Shown here in pieces: positions 1-6,107 of a stretch of 6,107 bases of DNA. The stretch comes from an uncultured Paracoccus sp. GTDB taxonomy: Bacteria; Pseudomonadota; Alphaproteobacteria; Rhodobacterales; Rhodobacteraceae. The number at the start of each line of letters is the position of its first letter. Positions within the stretch are counted from its first letter, which is position 1. The stretch lies in NCBI GenBank assembly GCA_934533075.1, contig CAKTBJ010000063.1:1-6107 (forward strand), written 5' to 3'. The position numbers and the translations under genes are program-made. The notes under the pieces are model-generated. The model saw only the letters and a program-made list of their open reading frames with translations. It was not told the origin of the DNA and did no database searches.

Positions 1-536
1 CGGGTCAGGCGGGCGAAATGCGGCTGATAGACGATGGCGATGGCGATCATCGCATTGGTCAGCCCCGGCCCCAGCACGGCGACCAGAACCAGCGCCAGCA
101 GCAGCGAGGGAAAGGCCAGGATCACGTCCATCACCCGCATGATCACCGCATCCACCCAGCCCCGGAAGAACCCGGCCAGCAGCCCGATGACGACGCCGCC
201 CAGCAGCGCGATGGAGACCACGACGATGCCGATGAACAGCGAATAGCGCGCGCCGTGGATCAGCCGCGACAGCATGTCCCGCCCCACGGCATCGGTGCCG
301 AGGAGGAAGCCCGCGCGCCCGCCCTCCTGCCAGACGGGCGGCACCAGCAGCGCGTCGCGGAACTGCTGCGCCGGCGGATAGGGCGCCAGCAGCGGCGCGA
401 AGACCGCGACCAGAACCAGCAGGACGAACACGACCAGCCCGGCCACCGCGCCCCGGTTCTGGCTGAAATAGAACCAGAACTCGGCCAGCATGCGGCGGCG
501 GATGGCCGCGTCGGAGAGTTTGACGGCCTCGCTCAT
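1..536 (-). CDS. dppC: Dipeptide ABC transporter permease DppC (partial, C-terminus outside window)
   Basis: This is one of the two inner-membrane permease subunits of a dipeptide importer; it would pair with DppB and receive peptides from DppA, with DppD/DppF ATPases driving transport. The visible part is 178 residues, starting MSEAVKLSDAAIRRRMLAEF. An N-terminal cytoplasmic stretch (about 1-29) is followed by a first membrane segment (about 30-50), then the periplasmic motif QQFRDALLVPPVWQEGG and LLGTDAVGRDMLSRL, which are hallmarks of DppC/OppC proteins. Two more hydrophobic segments follow before the edge. The family is usually about 300 residues, so roughly 40% is missing. The ATG at 536 overlaps the dppB stop as ATGA, so translation is probably coupled; the nearest purine-rich stretch, GAGG, lies 11 bases upstream, rather far for an efficient ribosome site. 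No frame break is seen. Substrate (dipeptides rather than longer peptides) is inferred from close resemblance to E. coli DppC as remembered and from the dppABC gene order. Confidence 0.93.
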   Translation of the reverse strand, partial: MSEAVKLSDAAIRRRMLAEFWFYFSQNRGAVAGLVVFVLLVLVAVFAPLLAPYPPAQQFRDALLVPPVWQEGGRAGFLLGTDAVGRDMLSRLIHGARYSLFIGIVVVSIALLGGVVIGLLAGFFRGWVDAVIMRVMDVILAFPSLLLALVLVAVLGPGLTNAMIAIAIVYQPHFARLT

Positions 537-1540
537 GTCTGGCGAATCCTCGGGTTGATGAGGCCATAGGTGAGGTCGACGGCCAGATTGACCAGCATCA
601 CCATGCCGGCGATCAGCAGCAGCCCCGATTGCACGACCGGATAGTCGCGGCGCGAGATCGAGTCGATCATCCACTTGCCGATGCCGGGCCAGGAGAAGAT
701 GGTCTCGGTCAGGATGGCGCCGGCCATCAGCACCCCGATCTGCAAGCCGATGGTGGTCACGACCGGGATCATGGCGTTGCGCAGGGCGTGGATGCCGATC
801 ACCCGGCGCCGCGGCATGCCCTTGGCGCGGGCGGTGCGGACGTAGTCCTCGCCCATCACCTCCAGCATGGCCGAACGGGTCTGGCGCGCGATCACCGCCA
901 GCGGGATCGTCGCCAGCACGATGGAGGGCAGGATCAGGTGGCTGACCGCCGACCGGAACGCCCCCGCCTGCCCCGACAGCAGGCTGTCGATCAGCATGAA
1001 GCCGGTGGGGGTGGGAAAGAAATACATCAGGCTGATCCGCCCGGATACCGGCGTCCAGCCGAGGACCCCGGAAAACAGGATGATCAGCAGCAGCCCCCAC
1101 CAGAAGATCGGCATCGAAAAGCCCACCAGCGCCGTGGTCATGGAAAGCTGGTCGAACCAGCTTCCGCGCTTGATCGCCGCCAGCACGCCTACCGGCACCC
1201 CGATCAGCGTGGCGATGAGGATGGCGCAGAGGCCCAGTTCGACGGTGGCCGGGAACAGGGCCAGGAATTCGGTCAGCACCGGCTTTTTCGTCACCAGCGA
1301 ATTGCCGAAATCGCCCTGCAACAGCCGGCCGAGAAAGTCTAGATACTGCATCACGATGGGCTTGTCATAGCCCAGCGCGGCGCTGAGTTGCGCGTGACGC
1401 TCGGGCGAGACACCGCGTTCGCCGGCCATCAGCAGCACCGGATCGCCCGGCAGGATGCGCACGAAGCCGAAGGCGATCACGGTGATGCCCAGCAGTGTCG
1501 GCACCAGATAAAGCAGCTTGGTCAGGATGAAGCGGATCAT
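533..1540 (-). CDS. dppB: Dipeptide ABC transporter permease DppB
   Basis: This is the other inner-membrane permease subunit of the dipeptide importer, 335 residues, which is the usual DppB length. It begins MIRFILTKLLYLVPTLLGIT, a membrane segment typical of this family, followed by the ILPGDPV motif and the periplasmic AGERGVSPERHAQL stretch also found in E. coli DppB. The cytoplasmic coupling loop that docks on the ATPases is at about residues 228-257 (GEDYVRTARAKG to LRNAMIPVV), and ETIFSWPGIGKW follows near 279-290. I chose the ATG at 1540 because an AAGAAGG sequence ends 8 bases upstream and because E. coli DppB also starts with M-x-x-FIL. A GTG at 1549 in the same frame would add three residues, but it overlaps that ribosome site and is less likely. 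The gene follows dppA after a 61-bp gap containing a strong stem-loop, and it overlaps dppC by 4 bases. Confidence 0.95.
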   Translation of the reverse strand: MIRFILTKLLYLVPTLLGITVIAFGFVRILPGDPVLLMAGERGVSPERHAQLSAALGYDKPIVMQYLDFLGRLLQGDFGNSLVTKKPVLTEFLALFPATVELGLCAILIATLIGVPVGVLAAIKRGSWFDQLSMTTALVGFSMPIFWWGLLLIILFSGVLGWTPVSGRISLMYFFPTPTGFMLIDSLLSGQAGAFRSAVSHLILPSIVLATIPLAVIARQTRSAMLEVMGEDYVRTARAKGMPRRRVIGIHALRNAMIPVVTTIGLQIGVLMAGAILTETIFSWPGIGKWMIDSISRRDYPVVQSGLLLIAGMVMLVNLAVDLTYGLINPRIRQT

Positions 1541-1546
1541 GCCCCG

Positions 1547-1555
1547 CACCTTCTT
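1547..1555 (-). promoter_or_regulatory. Ribosome binding site that decides the dppB start
   Basis: On the minus strand AAGAAGG occupies 1555-1549, leaving 8 bases before the ATG at 1540, which is a good spacing. The in-frame GTG at 1549-1547 shares bases with this site, so it is not a plausible start. The site begins at the foot of the stem-loop at 1559-1583, only three bases from it, so folding of the leader could affect ribosome access. Confidence 0.6.
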
Positions 1556-1558
1556 GCG

Positions 1559-1583
1559 GGACGCGCGGGCAAGCCGCGCGTCC
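1559..1583 (-). promoter_or_regulatory. Perfect intergenic stem-loop between dppA and dppB
   Basis: On the minus strand GGACGCGCGG, a five-base loop CTTGC, and CCGCGCGTCC form a perfect 10-bp stem that is almost all G-C. It lies 18 bases after the dppA stop and 18 bases before the dppB ATG. No T-run follows; the next bases are CGCAAGAAGG. A classic intrinsic terminator is therefore unlikely. In binding-protein operons such structures commonly protect the 3' end of the upstream message from exonucleases or cause partial read-through, giving more binding protein than permease; that role here is inferred. The structure is a direct observation. Confidence 0.75.
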
Positions 1584-1601
1584 GTGGGTCAGGGGATGCG
1601 A

Positions 1602-3203
1602 TCACTCGGCCAGATCGACGGTCTCGAAGGTGAAATCGCCCAGCGGACTCATCACGAAACCGGAGACCTTGTTCGACATCGGCACGTATTGCGTCGAATG
1701 CGCGATGGTGAACCAGGGCGCCTGATCCTTGAAGATCACCTGCGCCTCCTCGTAAAGCCGGGTGCGCTCCTCGACATCGGCGGTCACCTTGGCCTTGGCC
1801 AGCAGGTCGGAGAATTCCTCGTTGCACCAGAAGGCGCGGTTGGCGCCGCCCTCGCCCGCCGAGGCGCAGGACAGCAGCACCGACAGGAAGTTGTCCGGGT
1901 CGCCATTGTCGCCGGTCCAGCCCAGGATCACCGCGCCGTCGCGGCCGGCCTCCATCGACTTGGCAAGGTATTCGCCCCATTCATAGCTGACGATCTCGGC
2001 CTGCACGCCGATCTCGGCCAGGTCGGCCTGCATCATCTCGGCCGTGCGGCGCGCGTTGGGCATGTAGGGACGCTGCACCGGCATCGCCCAGATCTTCATG
2101 CTCAGGCCGGACACCCCGGCCTCGGCCAGCAGGGCCTTCGCCGCCTCGGGATCATAGGGGTCGTCGGCGATGGCGGTGTTGTAGGACCACATGGTCGGCG
2201 GGATCGGGTTGGTCGCCGGCTCGGCATGGCCCTGGAACACGCCCTCGACGATGGCGGCCTTGTTCATCGCCATGTTCAGCGCCCTGCGCACCCGCACGTC
2301 GTCGAAGGGCGCCATCGTGGTGTTATAGGCCAGATAGCCCACGTTCAGCCCGGCCTGCTCGTCCAGCTTGAGGCTGGAATCGGCGCGGATCGCGTCGATG
2401 TCGGCGGGCGCGGGATAGGGCATCAGGTGGCATTCGCCGGCCTTCAGCTTTTGCAGCCGCACGGCGGCGTCAGGGGTGATCGCGAAGACCAGATCGTCGA
2501 TCTTCGGCACCTCGCCCCAGTAATCGGCATTGGCCTGATAGCGGATCACCGCGTCCTTCTGATAGGCGACGAAGCGGAACGGGCCGGTGCCGACGGGGGT
2601 GTTGTTGAAATCCTCGCGCCGGCCGGCCGCGTCCAGCGTATCGGCATATTCCTTCGACACGATCGAGGCGAAGGGCATGGCGATATTGGCCAGGAACGGC
2701 GCCTCGGGCCGGGTCAGGGTGAACTTGACGGTATGGTCGTCCACCTTCTCGATCGCGGCGATCAGCGAGGGCATCTCCATCGAGGTGTAATATTCGAAGG
2801 TGATGCCGGGCATGTATTCGTGCCACGGGTTTTCGGCATTGCCCTGGCGGTCGAAGCTGAAAACCACGTCATCGGCATTGAAATCGCGCGACGGCGCATA
2901 GCCATCGACCGAATGCCATTTCACGCCCTGCCGCAGGTGGAACGTGTATTCGGTGCCGTCCTCCGACACCTCCCAGCTTTCGGCGAGGCCCGGCTCGACC
3001 TCGGTGGTGCCGGGCTTGAACTGGACCAGGCGGTTATAAACCGGATGCGCCGAGGCGTCGAAGGTGCCGCCGGCGGTATAGGGCGCCGGGTCGAAGCCCT
3101 CGGGCGAGGCTTCCGAGCAATAGACGAAGGTCTTGGCATGGGCGCCAACGGCCATCAGGGCCAGCGCCGAGGCAGCCAGCAGGCTGCGCGAGACGGTTTT
3201 CAT
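1602..3203 (-). CDS. dppA: Periplasmic dipeptide-binding protein DppA
   Basis: This is the periplasmic receptor that binds dipeptides and delivers them to DppBC; it belongs to the SBP_bac_5 family (class C binding proteins). The 533 residues match the family length. A signal peptide covers 1-23 ([23 protein letters not shown]), with cleavage before KTFVYCSE, the same mature start as E. coli DppA. The family signature runs through [19 protein letters not shown] and VVFSFDR (about 56-119). Key residues are kept: Arg378 in MPVQRPY (Arg355 in mature E. coli DppA, which holds the peptide carboxylate) and Asp432 in [11 protein letters not shown] (equivalent to Asp408, which holds the amino end). 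Four cysteines (29, 258, 446, 460) fit the two disulfides known in DppA. The ATG at 3203 has AAAGGG ending 6 bases upstream. It heads the dpp operon. Some DppA relatives bind haem or aminolaevulinate, so those remain possible extra ligands. Confidence 0.96.
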   Translation of the reverse strand: MKTVSRSLLAASALALMAVGAHAKTFVYCSEASPEGFDPAPYTAGGTFDASAHPVYNRLVQFKPGTTEVEPGLAESWEVSEDGTEYTFHLRQGVKWHSVDGYAPSRDFNADDVVFSFDRQGNAENPWHEYMPGITFEYYTSMEMPSLIAAIEKVDDHTVKFTLTRPEAPFLANIAMPFASIVSKEYADTLDAAGRREDFNNTPVGTGPFRFVAYQKDAVIRYQANADYWGEVPKIDDLVFAITPDAAVRLQKLKAGECHLMPYPAPADIDAIRADSSLKLDEQAGLNVGYLAYNTTMAPFDDVRVRRALNMAMNKAAIVEGVFQGHAEPATNPIPPTMWSYNTAIADDPYDPEAAKALLAEAGVSGLSMKIWAMPVQRPYMPNARRTAEMMQADLAEIGVQAEIVSYEWGEYLAKSMEAGRDGAVILGWTGDNGDPDNFLSVLLSCASAGEGGANRAFWCNEEFSDLLAKAKVTADVEERTRLYEEAQVIFKDQAPWFTIAHSTQYVPMSNKVSGFVMSPLGDFTFETVDLAE

Positions 3204-3209
3204 GGTATT

Positions 3210-3215
3210 CCCTTT
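3210..3215 (-). promoter_or_regulatory. Ribosome binding site of dppA
   Basis: AAAGGG on the minus strand, followed by AATACC and the ATG at 3203. Spacing of six bases is close to ideal and supports the start, which also gives a complete signal peptide. Confidence 0.65.
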
Positions 3216-3239
3216 CTACTTCGCTGTTGGACGGACTTG

Positions 3240-3265
3240 CGCCCCGGTCGTTCGGTGCCGGGGCG
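3240..3265 (-). promoter_or_regulatory. 8-bp G+C stem-loop upstream of dppA
   Basis: On the minus strand CGCCCCGG, a ten-base loop (CACCGAACGA) and CCGGGGCG form a perfect 8-bp stem. It begins 58 bases past the rbtK stop and ends 36 bases before the dppA ATG. No T-run follows on either strand, so it is not a textbook intrinsic terminator. It could still slow or end transcription from the ribitol operon, cap its 3' end, or sit in the dppA leader if transcription starts upstream. Confidence 0.55.
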
Positions 3266-3323
3266 GAAGCGGTCTGGCGGCAATTGGCGCGCAAAGGCGG
3301 GTTTTTGCAAGCAGGCCGTAGGG

Positions 3324-4925
3324 TCACATTACCACAGTCGCGCCGCGCAGGGTGGATTGCAGCGCGCGGAAGGTGGCATAGCGGGCATCGTGCAGCTTTT
3401 TCGACGCCGGATCAGGGTGGTATTCGGCCCCGGCGCGCGACATGGCCGCCATCGCCGCCGGCATGTCGGCATGCTGGCCGGCCGCCACGGCGCCGAGGAT
3501 GGCGGCGCCCAGCAGCACCGGCTCCTCCGCCGCGCTGGACAGGACCGGCAGGCCGGTGCCATCGGCCAGAAGCTGGCGGATCAGGTCCGACTGCCCGGCG
3601 CCGCCGGAGATCACGATGCGCGCCACATGCGCGCCCACCTCGTCCTGCGCGGCGACGATCTGGCGCAGCCCGTAGGCGATGCCGGTCAGCCCCGCGACAT
3701 AGAGGCCGATCAGGCTGCGCAGGTCCCGCGCCATGTCCAGCCCGGCAATGATGGCGCGGGCATGGGGGTCGGCGAAGGGCGCGCGGTTGCCCAGGAATTC
3801 CGGCACCACATGCAGCCCCCCGGCCAGCGTCACCGCCTGCGACAGCGTGGCGACCCGCCCGGCCGCCTGCCCGGCCAGCCAGACCGGCAGCGGCTGGCCG
3901 GCGGCCTTCGCGGCCTCGCGGGCCTGCGCCGCAAAGGGGTGGAAGGCCAGAAGCTGGTCGATGGCGGCGCCGGCGGCGGACTGGCCGCCCTCGTTCAGCC
4001 AGCGCCCCGGCACCATCGCGTCGAAATACGGTCCCCAGACGCCGGGCACGAAAACCGGCGCCTGCGTCGTCGTCATCGTGCAGGAGGAGGTGCCGAAGAC
4101 ATAAGCGAGGTTGGTTTCCGGCGTGCCCACAATGCCCACGGTGCCGATGCCGCCGGCATGGGCGTCGATCAGCCCGGCGCCCACCGGGATGCCGGCGGGC
4201 AGGCCGAGGGCGGCCGCCGCCTGCGCGGTCAGCCCCTGCCCCAGCCGCGTGCCCGGCGCCACGACCCGCTGGCCGATGCGCGCGAAATCCTGATCCGCCA
4301 GATCGCCCAGCCCGATGGCGCGGAAATAATCGCCGTCCCAGCGGCCTTCATGCGCCAGATACGTCCATTTGCAGGTCACGGTGCAGCTCGACCGCGCCAG
4401 ATCGCCCGTCGCCCGCCAGCCCAGATAGTCCGCCAGGTCGAGGAACTGCCACGCCGCGCCATAGGTCGCGGGCAGGTTCTCGCGCAGCCACAGGAGTTTC
4501 GGCGTCTCCATCTCGGGCGAGATCACATCGCCCACATAGCGCAGCACGGCATGGCCGCCGGCATTGATGCGCGCGGCCTGATCGGTGGCGCGGTGGTCCA
4601 TCCAGACGATGATGTTGCGCGCCGGATCGCCCGAGGCGCTGACCGTCAGCGGCGCGCCCTCCGGCCCCAGCACCACCAGCGAACAGGTGGCGTCAAAGCC
4701 GATCCCGGCCACGCGCGCCGGGTCGATGCCCGCCACGGCCTCGCGGGTGGCGGCGCAGACGGCGGACCAGATGTCATCGCTGGATTGCTCGGCAATATCG
4801 GCGCCCTCGCGCCATAGCCGAATGTCGCGCCGCGCCGTGGCCAGCATCGTGCCCGAGGCATCGAACAGCCCTGCCCGCGCGCTGCCGGTGCCCACGTCGA
4901 TGCCAAGGAAGCAGGGACCGCCCAT
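3324..4925 (-). CDS. rbtK: FGGY-family pentulose kinase, probably D-ribulokinase
   Basis: This cytoplasmic kinase most likely converts D-ribulose and ATP to D-ribulose 5-phosphate, the second step of ribitol breakdown. It has 533 residues, normal for the family. The N-terminal domain opens with the phosphate-binding FLGIDVGTGSARAGLFD (6-22); sugar-site motifs are GFDATCSLVVLG (76-87), NIIVWMDHRATDQA (104-117) and ISPEMETPKLLWL (135-147). Asp254 in GLIDAHAGG fits the catalytic base. The C-terminal ATP domain shows GTSSCTMT (278-285) and ISGGAGQSDLIRQLL (439-453). These match the pentulose-kinase branch that includes eukaryotic FGGY/YDR109C proteins rather than glycerol kinase or XylB. The ATG at 4925 lies one base after the rbtD stop (TAAGATG), with no clear ribosome site, so translation is probably coupled to rbtD. 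Substrate is inferred mainly from rbtD next door; D-xylulose or another pentulose is the alternative. Confidence 0.88.
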   Translation of the reverse strand: MGGPCFLGIDVGTGSARAGLFDASGTMLATARRDIRLWREGADIAEQSSDDIWSAVCAATREAVAGIDPARVAGIGFDATCSLVVLGPEGAPLTVSASGDPARNIIVWMDHRATDQAARINAGGHAVLRYVGDVISPEMETPKLLWLRENLPATYGAAWQFLDLADYLGWRATGDLARSSCTVTCKWTYLAHEGRWDGDYFRAIGLGDLADQDFARIGQRVVAPGTRLGQGLTAQAAAALGLPAGIPVGAGLIDAHAGGIGTVGIVGTPETNLAYVFGTSSCTMTTTQAPVFVPGVWGPYFDAMVPGRWLNEGGQSAAGAAIDQLLAFHPFAAQAREAAKAAGQPLPVWLAGQAAGRVATLSQAVTLAGGLHVVPEFLGNRAPFADPHARAIIAGLDMARDLRSLIGLYVAGLTGIAYGLRQIVAAQDEVGAHVARIVISGGAGQSDLIRQLLADGTGLPVLSSAAEEPVLLGAAILGAVAAGQHADMPAAMAAMSRAGAEYHPDPASKKLHDARYATFRALQSTLRGATVVM

Positions 4926-4926
4926 C

Positions 4927-5655
4927 TTACAGATCGACGCTGTTGGGCAGGATCACCATGTCGCGGATCACCACGTTGCGGGGGCGGGTCAGCATGAAGA
5001 TCACGGCCTCCGCCACCTCCTTGGGCTGCATCAGGCTGCCATTGGCCAGCGCCTCCTCCATCTTGGCCTTCGGCCAGTCGTCCAGCAGCGCCGTCACCAC
5101 CGGCCCCGGCAGCACCGCGCCCATGCGGATGCCGTGCTGGGACACCTGCCGGCGGGTGGCATGCAGAAACGCCTGCACGGCGAATTTGGAGGCGGTATAG
5201 ACCGGCTCCCACACCACCGGCACCACGCCCGCCACCGAGGACGTAAAGATCACATCCCCCGTCTTGCGGGCGATCATGCCGGGCAGCACGGCGCGGACGC
5301 TGCGAAAGGCGGCGTTGATGTTCAGGTGCAGCATGCGGTCCCAGGCGTCGGGGTCGCCCTCGGCCGCCGGGCCGCCGACATAGGCGCCGGCATTGGCGTG
5401 GAAGATGTCCACCGGGCCGGCCAGCGCCTCGATGCCCGCGTCGATCCCGTCCACCTGCGCGCCGTCCATCAGGTCCACCACCAGCGGATGCGCGCCCGGT
5501 CCCATCTCGTCGCACAAGGCCCGCAGCCGGTCCCCGGCCCGGTCGATCAGCACCACCTGCGCGCCCTCGGCCAGCAGGTGGCGCGCGCATTCCAGCCCGA
5601 TCCCGGAGGCCGCGCCCGTCACCGCCGCGACCTTGCCCTGCAATTTCCCCATCAT
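4927..5655 (-). CDS. rbtD: Ribitol 2-dehydrogenase (NAD-dependent, SDR family)
   Basis: This cytoplasmic enzyme oxidises ribitol to D-ribulose with NAD+. It is a classical short-chain dehydrogenase of 242 residues. The Rossmann motif TGAASGIG is at 13-20, Asp38 at the end of the second strand (VVLIDR) favours NAD over NADP, NAG is at 88-90, and the catalytic set is Asn in LNINAA (111-116), Ser140, Tyr153 and Lys157 (YTASK). The stretches [61 protein letters not shown] and VILPNSVDL match Klebsiella ribitol dehydrogenase as I remember it almost word for word, so the substrate call is strong. Start choice: AAAGGGG (5664-5658) precedes ATGATG; the first ATG is 5655, and 5652, with better spacing, is equally possible. 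An in-frame ATG at 5685 would overlap the permease by 14 bases and adds a non-conserved leader. It sits between the permease and rbtK. Confidence 0.93.
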   Translation of the reverse strand: MMGKLQGKVAAVTGAASGIGLECARHLLAEGAQVVLIDRAGDRLRALCDEMGPGAHPLVVDLMDGAQVDGIDAGIEALAGPVDIFHANAGAYVGGPAAEGDPDAWDRMLHLNINAAFRSVRAVLPGMIARKTGDVIFTSSVAGVVPVVWEPVYTASKFAVQAFLHATRRQVSQHGIRMGAVLPGPVVTALLDDWPKAKMEEALANGSLMQPKEVAEAVIFMLTRPRNVVIRDMVILPNSVDL

Positions 5656-5657
5656 GT

Positions 5658-5664
5658 CCCCTTT
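5658..5664 (-). promoter_or_regulatory. Ribosome binding site of rbtD
   Basis: AAAGGGG on the minus strand lies two bases before the ATG at 5655 and five bases before the adjoining ATG at 5652. It argues against the upstream ATG at 5685, which would place this site inside the coding region. Confidence 0.5.
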
Positions 5665-5671
5665 CGCCGGC

Positions 5672-6107
5672 TCAGGCCCGGCCATGACTTGCGCGCGACT
5701 GCCGCGCCAGCGAATCGACGATCACCGCGATGGCCAGCACCGCGCCGGTGATCATGTAGCGCAGCGAGGAGCTGAGGTTCAGCAGGGTCAGCCCGTTGGA
5801 AATCGCCTGGATCACGATCACCCCCAGCAGCGCCGACCAGGCCGAGCCGCGCCCGCCGAACAGCGAGGTGCCGCCGATCACCGCCGCCGCGATGGCGTTG
5901 AGGTTCACATCCCCCGTCCCCGCCTGCTGGCTTGACGAGGCCAGCCGCGACGCCGCCAGCATGCCCCCCAGCGCGGCCAGCATCGAGCAGCCCATGAAGG
6001 CGGCGATGCGGATGCGCCCGACATTGATGCCGGCGCGGCGGGCGGCCTCGCGGTTGCCGCCGACGGCGAACATGGCGCGGCCCAGCTGGGTGCGGGTCAG
6101 GATATAG
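5672..6107 (-). CDS. Ribose/xylose-type sugar ABC transporter permease (partial, N-terminus outside window)
   Basis: This is the C-terminal 144 residues of an inner-membrane permease of the RbsC/XylH family (BPD_transp_2), whose members are usually 320-400 residues. The frame is open to the window edge. It begins with the cytoplasmic loop [20 protein letters not shown] followed by AARRAGINV, the family's coupling-loop signature (T-x-x-G-R-x-x-x-A-x-G-G-N-x-x-A-A). Hydrophobic segments follow, including the conserved [20 protein letters not shown], and a final segment near [18 protein letters not shown], ending in a short polar tail. It stops with TGA 16 bases before the rbtD ATG, so it is in the same operon. 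Ribitol is the likely cargo because ribitol dehydrogenase and the pentulose kinase follow directly; ribose or another pentitol cannot be excluded from the sequence. The binding protein and ATPase genes would lie upstream, beyond the edge. Confidence 0.9.
   Translation of the reverse strand, partial: YILTRTQLGRAMFAVGGNREAARRAGINVGRIRIAAFMGCSMLAALGGMLAASRLASSSQQAGTGDVNLNAIAAAVIGGTSLFGGRGSAWSALLGVIVIQAISNGLTLLNLSSSLRYMITGAVLAIAVIVDSLARQSRASHGRA

Larger units (their letters stand above)
3204..3323 (-). other. 120-bp spacer between rbtK and dppA
   Basis: This is the only spacer in the window large enough for a promoter of its own, so the dpp promoter, if it has one here, should be in it. It holds the dppA ribosome site and an 8-bp stem-loop (3240-3265). 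On the minus strand a TTGCAA at about 3309-3304 could serve as a -35 element, but 17 bases on there is only CCAATT, a poor -10. I therefore do not call a promoter. No operator-like palindrome for a known regulator was recognised. Confidence 0.5.

Noticed and set aside
18..569. A 183-codon plus-strand open frame over dppC
   Set aside because: It is antisense to a well-conserved DppC and its product is an Asp/Gln/Arg/His-rich string without any family features.
1559..1583. Intrinsic terminator after dppA
   Set aside because: The stem is strong but no T-run follows, and dppB starts 18 bases later in the same operon, so full termination makes little sense. It is kept as a regulatory stem-loop instead.
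3284..3309. Sigma-70-type promoter for dppA (TTGCAA plus a -10)
   Set aside because: The -35 like element is followed at 17 bases by CCAATT, which matches the -10 consensus poorly; not enough to call.
1518..4817. A 1099-codon open frame on the plus strand, antisense to dppA and rbtK
   Set aside because: It is in exact codon register with both minus-strand genes, and the 120-bp spacer keeps the register. Plus-strand stops there would need TTA, CTA or TCA codons in the genes, which are rare in G+C-rich DNA; the frame ends only at a CTA codon in rbtK. Its product is rich in Arg, Gly, His and Asp with no recognisable domain.
4646..5590. A 314-codon minus-strand open frame overlapping rbtD and rbtK in another frame
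   Set aside because: It overlaps two strongly supported genes and encodes a Gly/Arg/Ala-rich product; it is a frame-shifted shadow. It does not indicate a frameshifted fusion, because both genes are intact in their own frames.
4585..5751. A 388-codon plus-strand open frame, antisense to rbtD and the start of rbtK
   Set aside because: The predicted protein is a low-complexity His/Arg/Gln-rich product typical of antisense frames, while the minus strand here encodes two clear enzymes.

Overview
The window is compact, G+C-rich DNA in which every supported gene lies on the minus strand. It joins two nutrient-uptake operons end to end. The strong G/C bias at third codon positions and the gene types suggest an alphaproteobacterium, perhaps of the Rhodobacter/Paracoccus group; this is inferred from style and was not tested by a marker gene. 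I see no rRNA, tRNA, CRISPR array, mobile element or attachment site.

Reading in the direction of transcription (high to low coordinates), the first block (6107 to 3324) is the 3' end of a ribitol operon. It holds the C-terminal part of a ribose/xylose-type ABC permease (5672-6107, cut by the window edge), then an NAD-dependent ribitol 2-dehydrogenase (rbtD, 4927-5655), then an FGGY-family pentulose kinase that is most likely D-ribulokinase (rbtK, 3324-4925). Together they would import ribitol, oxidise it to D-ribulose and phosphorylate that to D-ribulose 5-phosphate for the pentose phosphate pathway. The substrate-binding protein, the ATPase and any regulator would lie beyond the high-coordinate edge.

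A 120-bp spacer (3204-3323) separates this block from the second one. It contains an 8-bp G+C stem-loop without a T-run. The second block (3203 to 1) is the start of a dipeptide-uptake operon in the E. coli gene order: dppA (periplasmic binding protein), dppB (permease) and the first third to half or more of dppC (permease, cut by the low-coordinate edge). dppD and dppF ATPase genes would be expected outside the window. A perfect 10-bp stem-loop sits between dppA and dppB, just before the dppB ribosome binding site, where it could keep dppA output above permease output.

Most genes are recognisable members of known families, and I found no evidence for a wholly new system. The points worth a second look are the two intergenic stem-loops (especially the dppA-dppB one, whose loop is complementary to the bases next to the dppB ribosome binding site), the use of an ABC importer beside Klebsiella-type ribitol enzymes, and the tail-to-head joining of the sugar-alcohol and dipeptide operons.
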